Shown: piece by piece, positions 63,594-64,000 of the stretch | Layout of the letters: each line of letters starts with the position of its first letter | Numbering within the stretch: the stretch's first letter is position 1 | Source: M0108 sp964523415 | Lineage (GTDB): Bacteria; Pseudomonadota; Gammaproteobacteria; Chromatiales; Chromatiaceae | DNA length: 64,000 nucleotides | Reading direction: 5' to 3' | Assembly (NCBI GenBank): GCA_964523415.1 | Contig: CAZFZB010000002.1 | Span: 16,143 to 80,142 of the forward strand | Program-made: the position numbers and the translations under genes | Notes under the pieces: generated by a model | The model's database searches: none | The model's input: the letters and a program-made list of their open reading frames with translations, nothing else | Told to the model about the DNA's origin: nothing

Positions 63594-64000
63594 TTAAGCG
63601 AGATTGAGGCCGACCAGGGTCAGGTCGATCAGCTTGATGCCGATGAAGGGCACGATCAGTCCGCCGATGCCGTAGACCAGCAGGTTGCGGCGCAGGATGG
63701 TGGCCGCTCCGAGTGGGCGGTAGGCTACGCCCTTCAGGGCTAGCGGAATGAGCGCGACGATGATCAGGGCATTGAAGATCACCGCCGACAGGATGGCTGA
63801 GTCCGGCGTCGCCAGACCCATGACGTTCAGGGAGTTAAGCGCCGGATAGGTCGAGGCGAAGGCGGCCGGTATGATGGCGAAATACTTGGCGACATCGTTG
63901 GCGATGGAGAACGTCGTCAGTGCGCCGCGCGTCATCAGCATCTGTTTGCCGGTCTCGACGACCTCGATCAGCTTGGTCGGGTTGGAATCGAGGTCGACCA
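63594..64000 (-). CDS. kdpB: KdpB, potassium-transporting P-type ATPase subunit, C-terminal part
   Basis: Partial gene leaving the right edge; only the last 135 codons are visible. The sequence LIEVVETGKQMLMTRGALTTFS and IANDVAKYFAIIPAAF are conserved near the KdpB C-terminus, followed by membrane segments. KdpB is the P-type ATPase that energises potassium uptake by KdpA. The catalytic Asp domain, kdpA and kdpF lie beyond the window. Confidence 0.95.
   Translation of the reverse strand, partial: VDLDSNPTKLIEVVETGKQMLMTRGALTTFSIANDVAKYFAIIPAAFASTYPALNSLNVMGLATPDSAILSAVIFNALIIVALIPLALKGVAYRPLGAATILRRNLLVYGIGGLIVPFIGIKLIDLTLVGLNLA

Noticed and set aside
1..64000. tRNA, rRNA and CRISPR arrays
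   Set aside because: Scanning for tRNA T-arm motifs (GGTTCGA-type), rRNA-like stretches and regularly spaced direct repeats gave no convincing candidate.

Overview
The window is GC-rich, densely coded chromosomal DNA of a gammaproteobacterium. The gene mix fits a purple sulfur bacterium or close relative (Chromatiales): a nap nitrate reductase operon, a RegB/RegA-type (PrrBA) redox two-component pair, dapC-dapD-dapE lysine genes with an ArsC-like gene between dapD and dapE, and no photosynthesis, rRNA or tRNA genes. That placement is inferred from gene content, because no marker gene fixes the species. I saw no CRISPR array, prophage or intact insertion sequence.

Layout. 1-3363: the end of an RND adaptor gene overlapping its pump gene. 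3607-8984: lysS, a DUF4139 protein, wecB and a small lytic transglycosylase. 9219-12338: a long AT-richer gene for a substrate-binding-domain/MscS-channel fusion. 12426-15728: an M61 peptidase, birA and a PsiE-like protein. 15863-20405: a minus-strand cluster read dapC, dapD, arsC-like, dapE, srkA, partly joined by 4-base overlaps. 20500-29595: a VOC protein, a non-coding stretch with a REPIN-like doublet, an HD-GYP response regulator, an exported UPF0173 hydrolase, a lipoprotein, a Cys-containing unknown, grxC-hslR, pepN and a small unknown. 29620-41800: an MscK-like channel, an MltD-like lytic transglycosylase, a DegT aminotransferase, a DUF2061 protein, a degenerate GGDEF-EAL protein and a GH57 glycosidase. 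42493-48346: napDAGHBC on the minus strand, with a perfect FNR box upstream. 48753-55588: a DODA-type dioxygenase, a TonB-dependent receptor with the OprC-type copper motif, the RegA/RegB-like pair, and exbB-exbD-tonB. 55694-57237: an alpha/beta hydrolase and an unknown. 57722-64000: kdpB (partial), kdpC, a CorA-like protein, kdpD and kdpE.

How the genes may work together. The 49.7-55.6 kb block looks like a metal uptake module (receptor plus its energising ExbB-ExbD-TonB complex) wrapped around a redox-sensing two-component pair. A palindrome upstream of the receptor resembles the box reported for RegA-family regulators, which suggests redox control of copper uptake next to the periplasmic nitrate reductase operon. 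The kdp operon carries an extra CorA-like membrane protein whose stop overlaps the kdpD start. The SBP-MscS fusion at 9.2-12.3 kb is the most unusual single protein. Starts were chosen from ribosome-binding sites, overlaps and family alignment from memory; no database search was possible.
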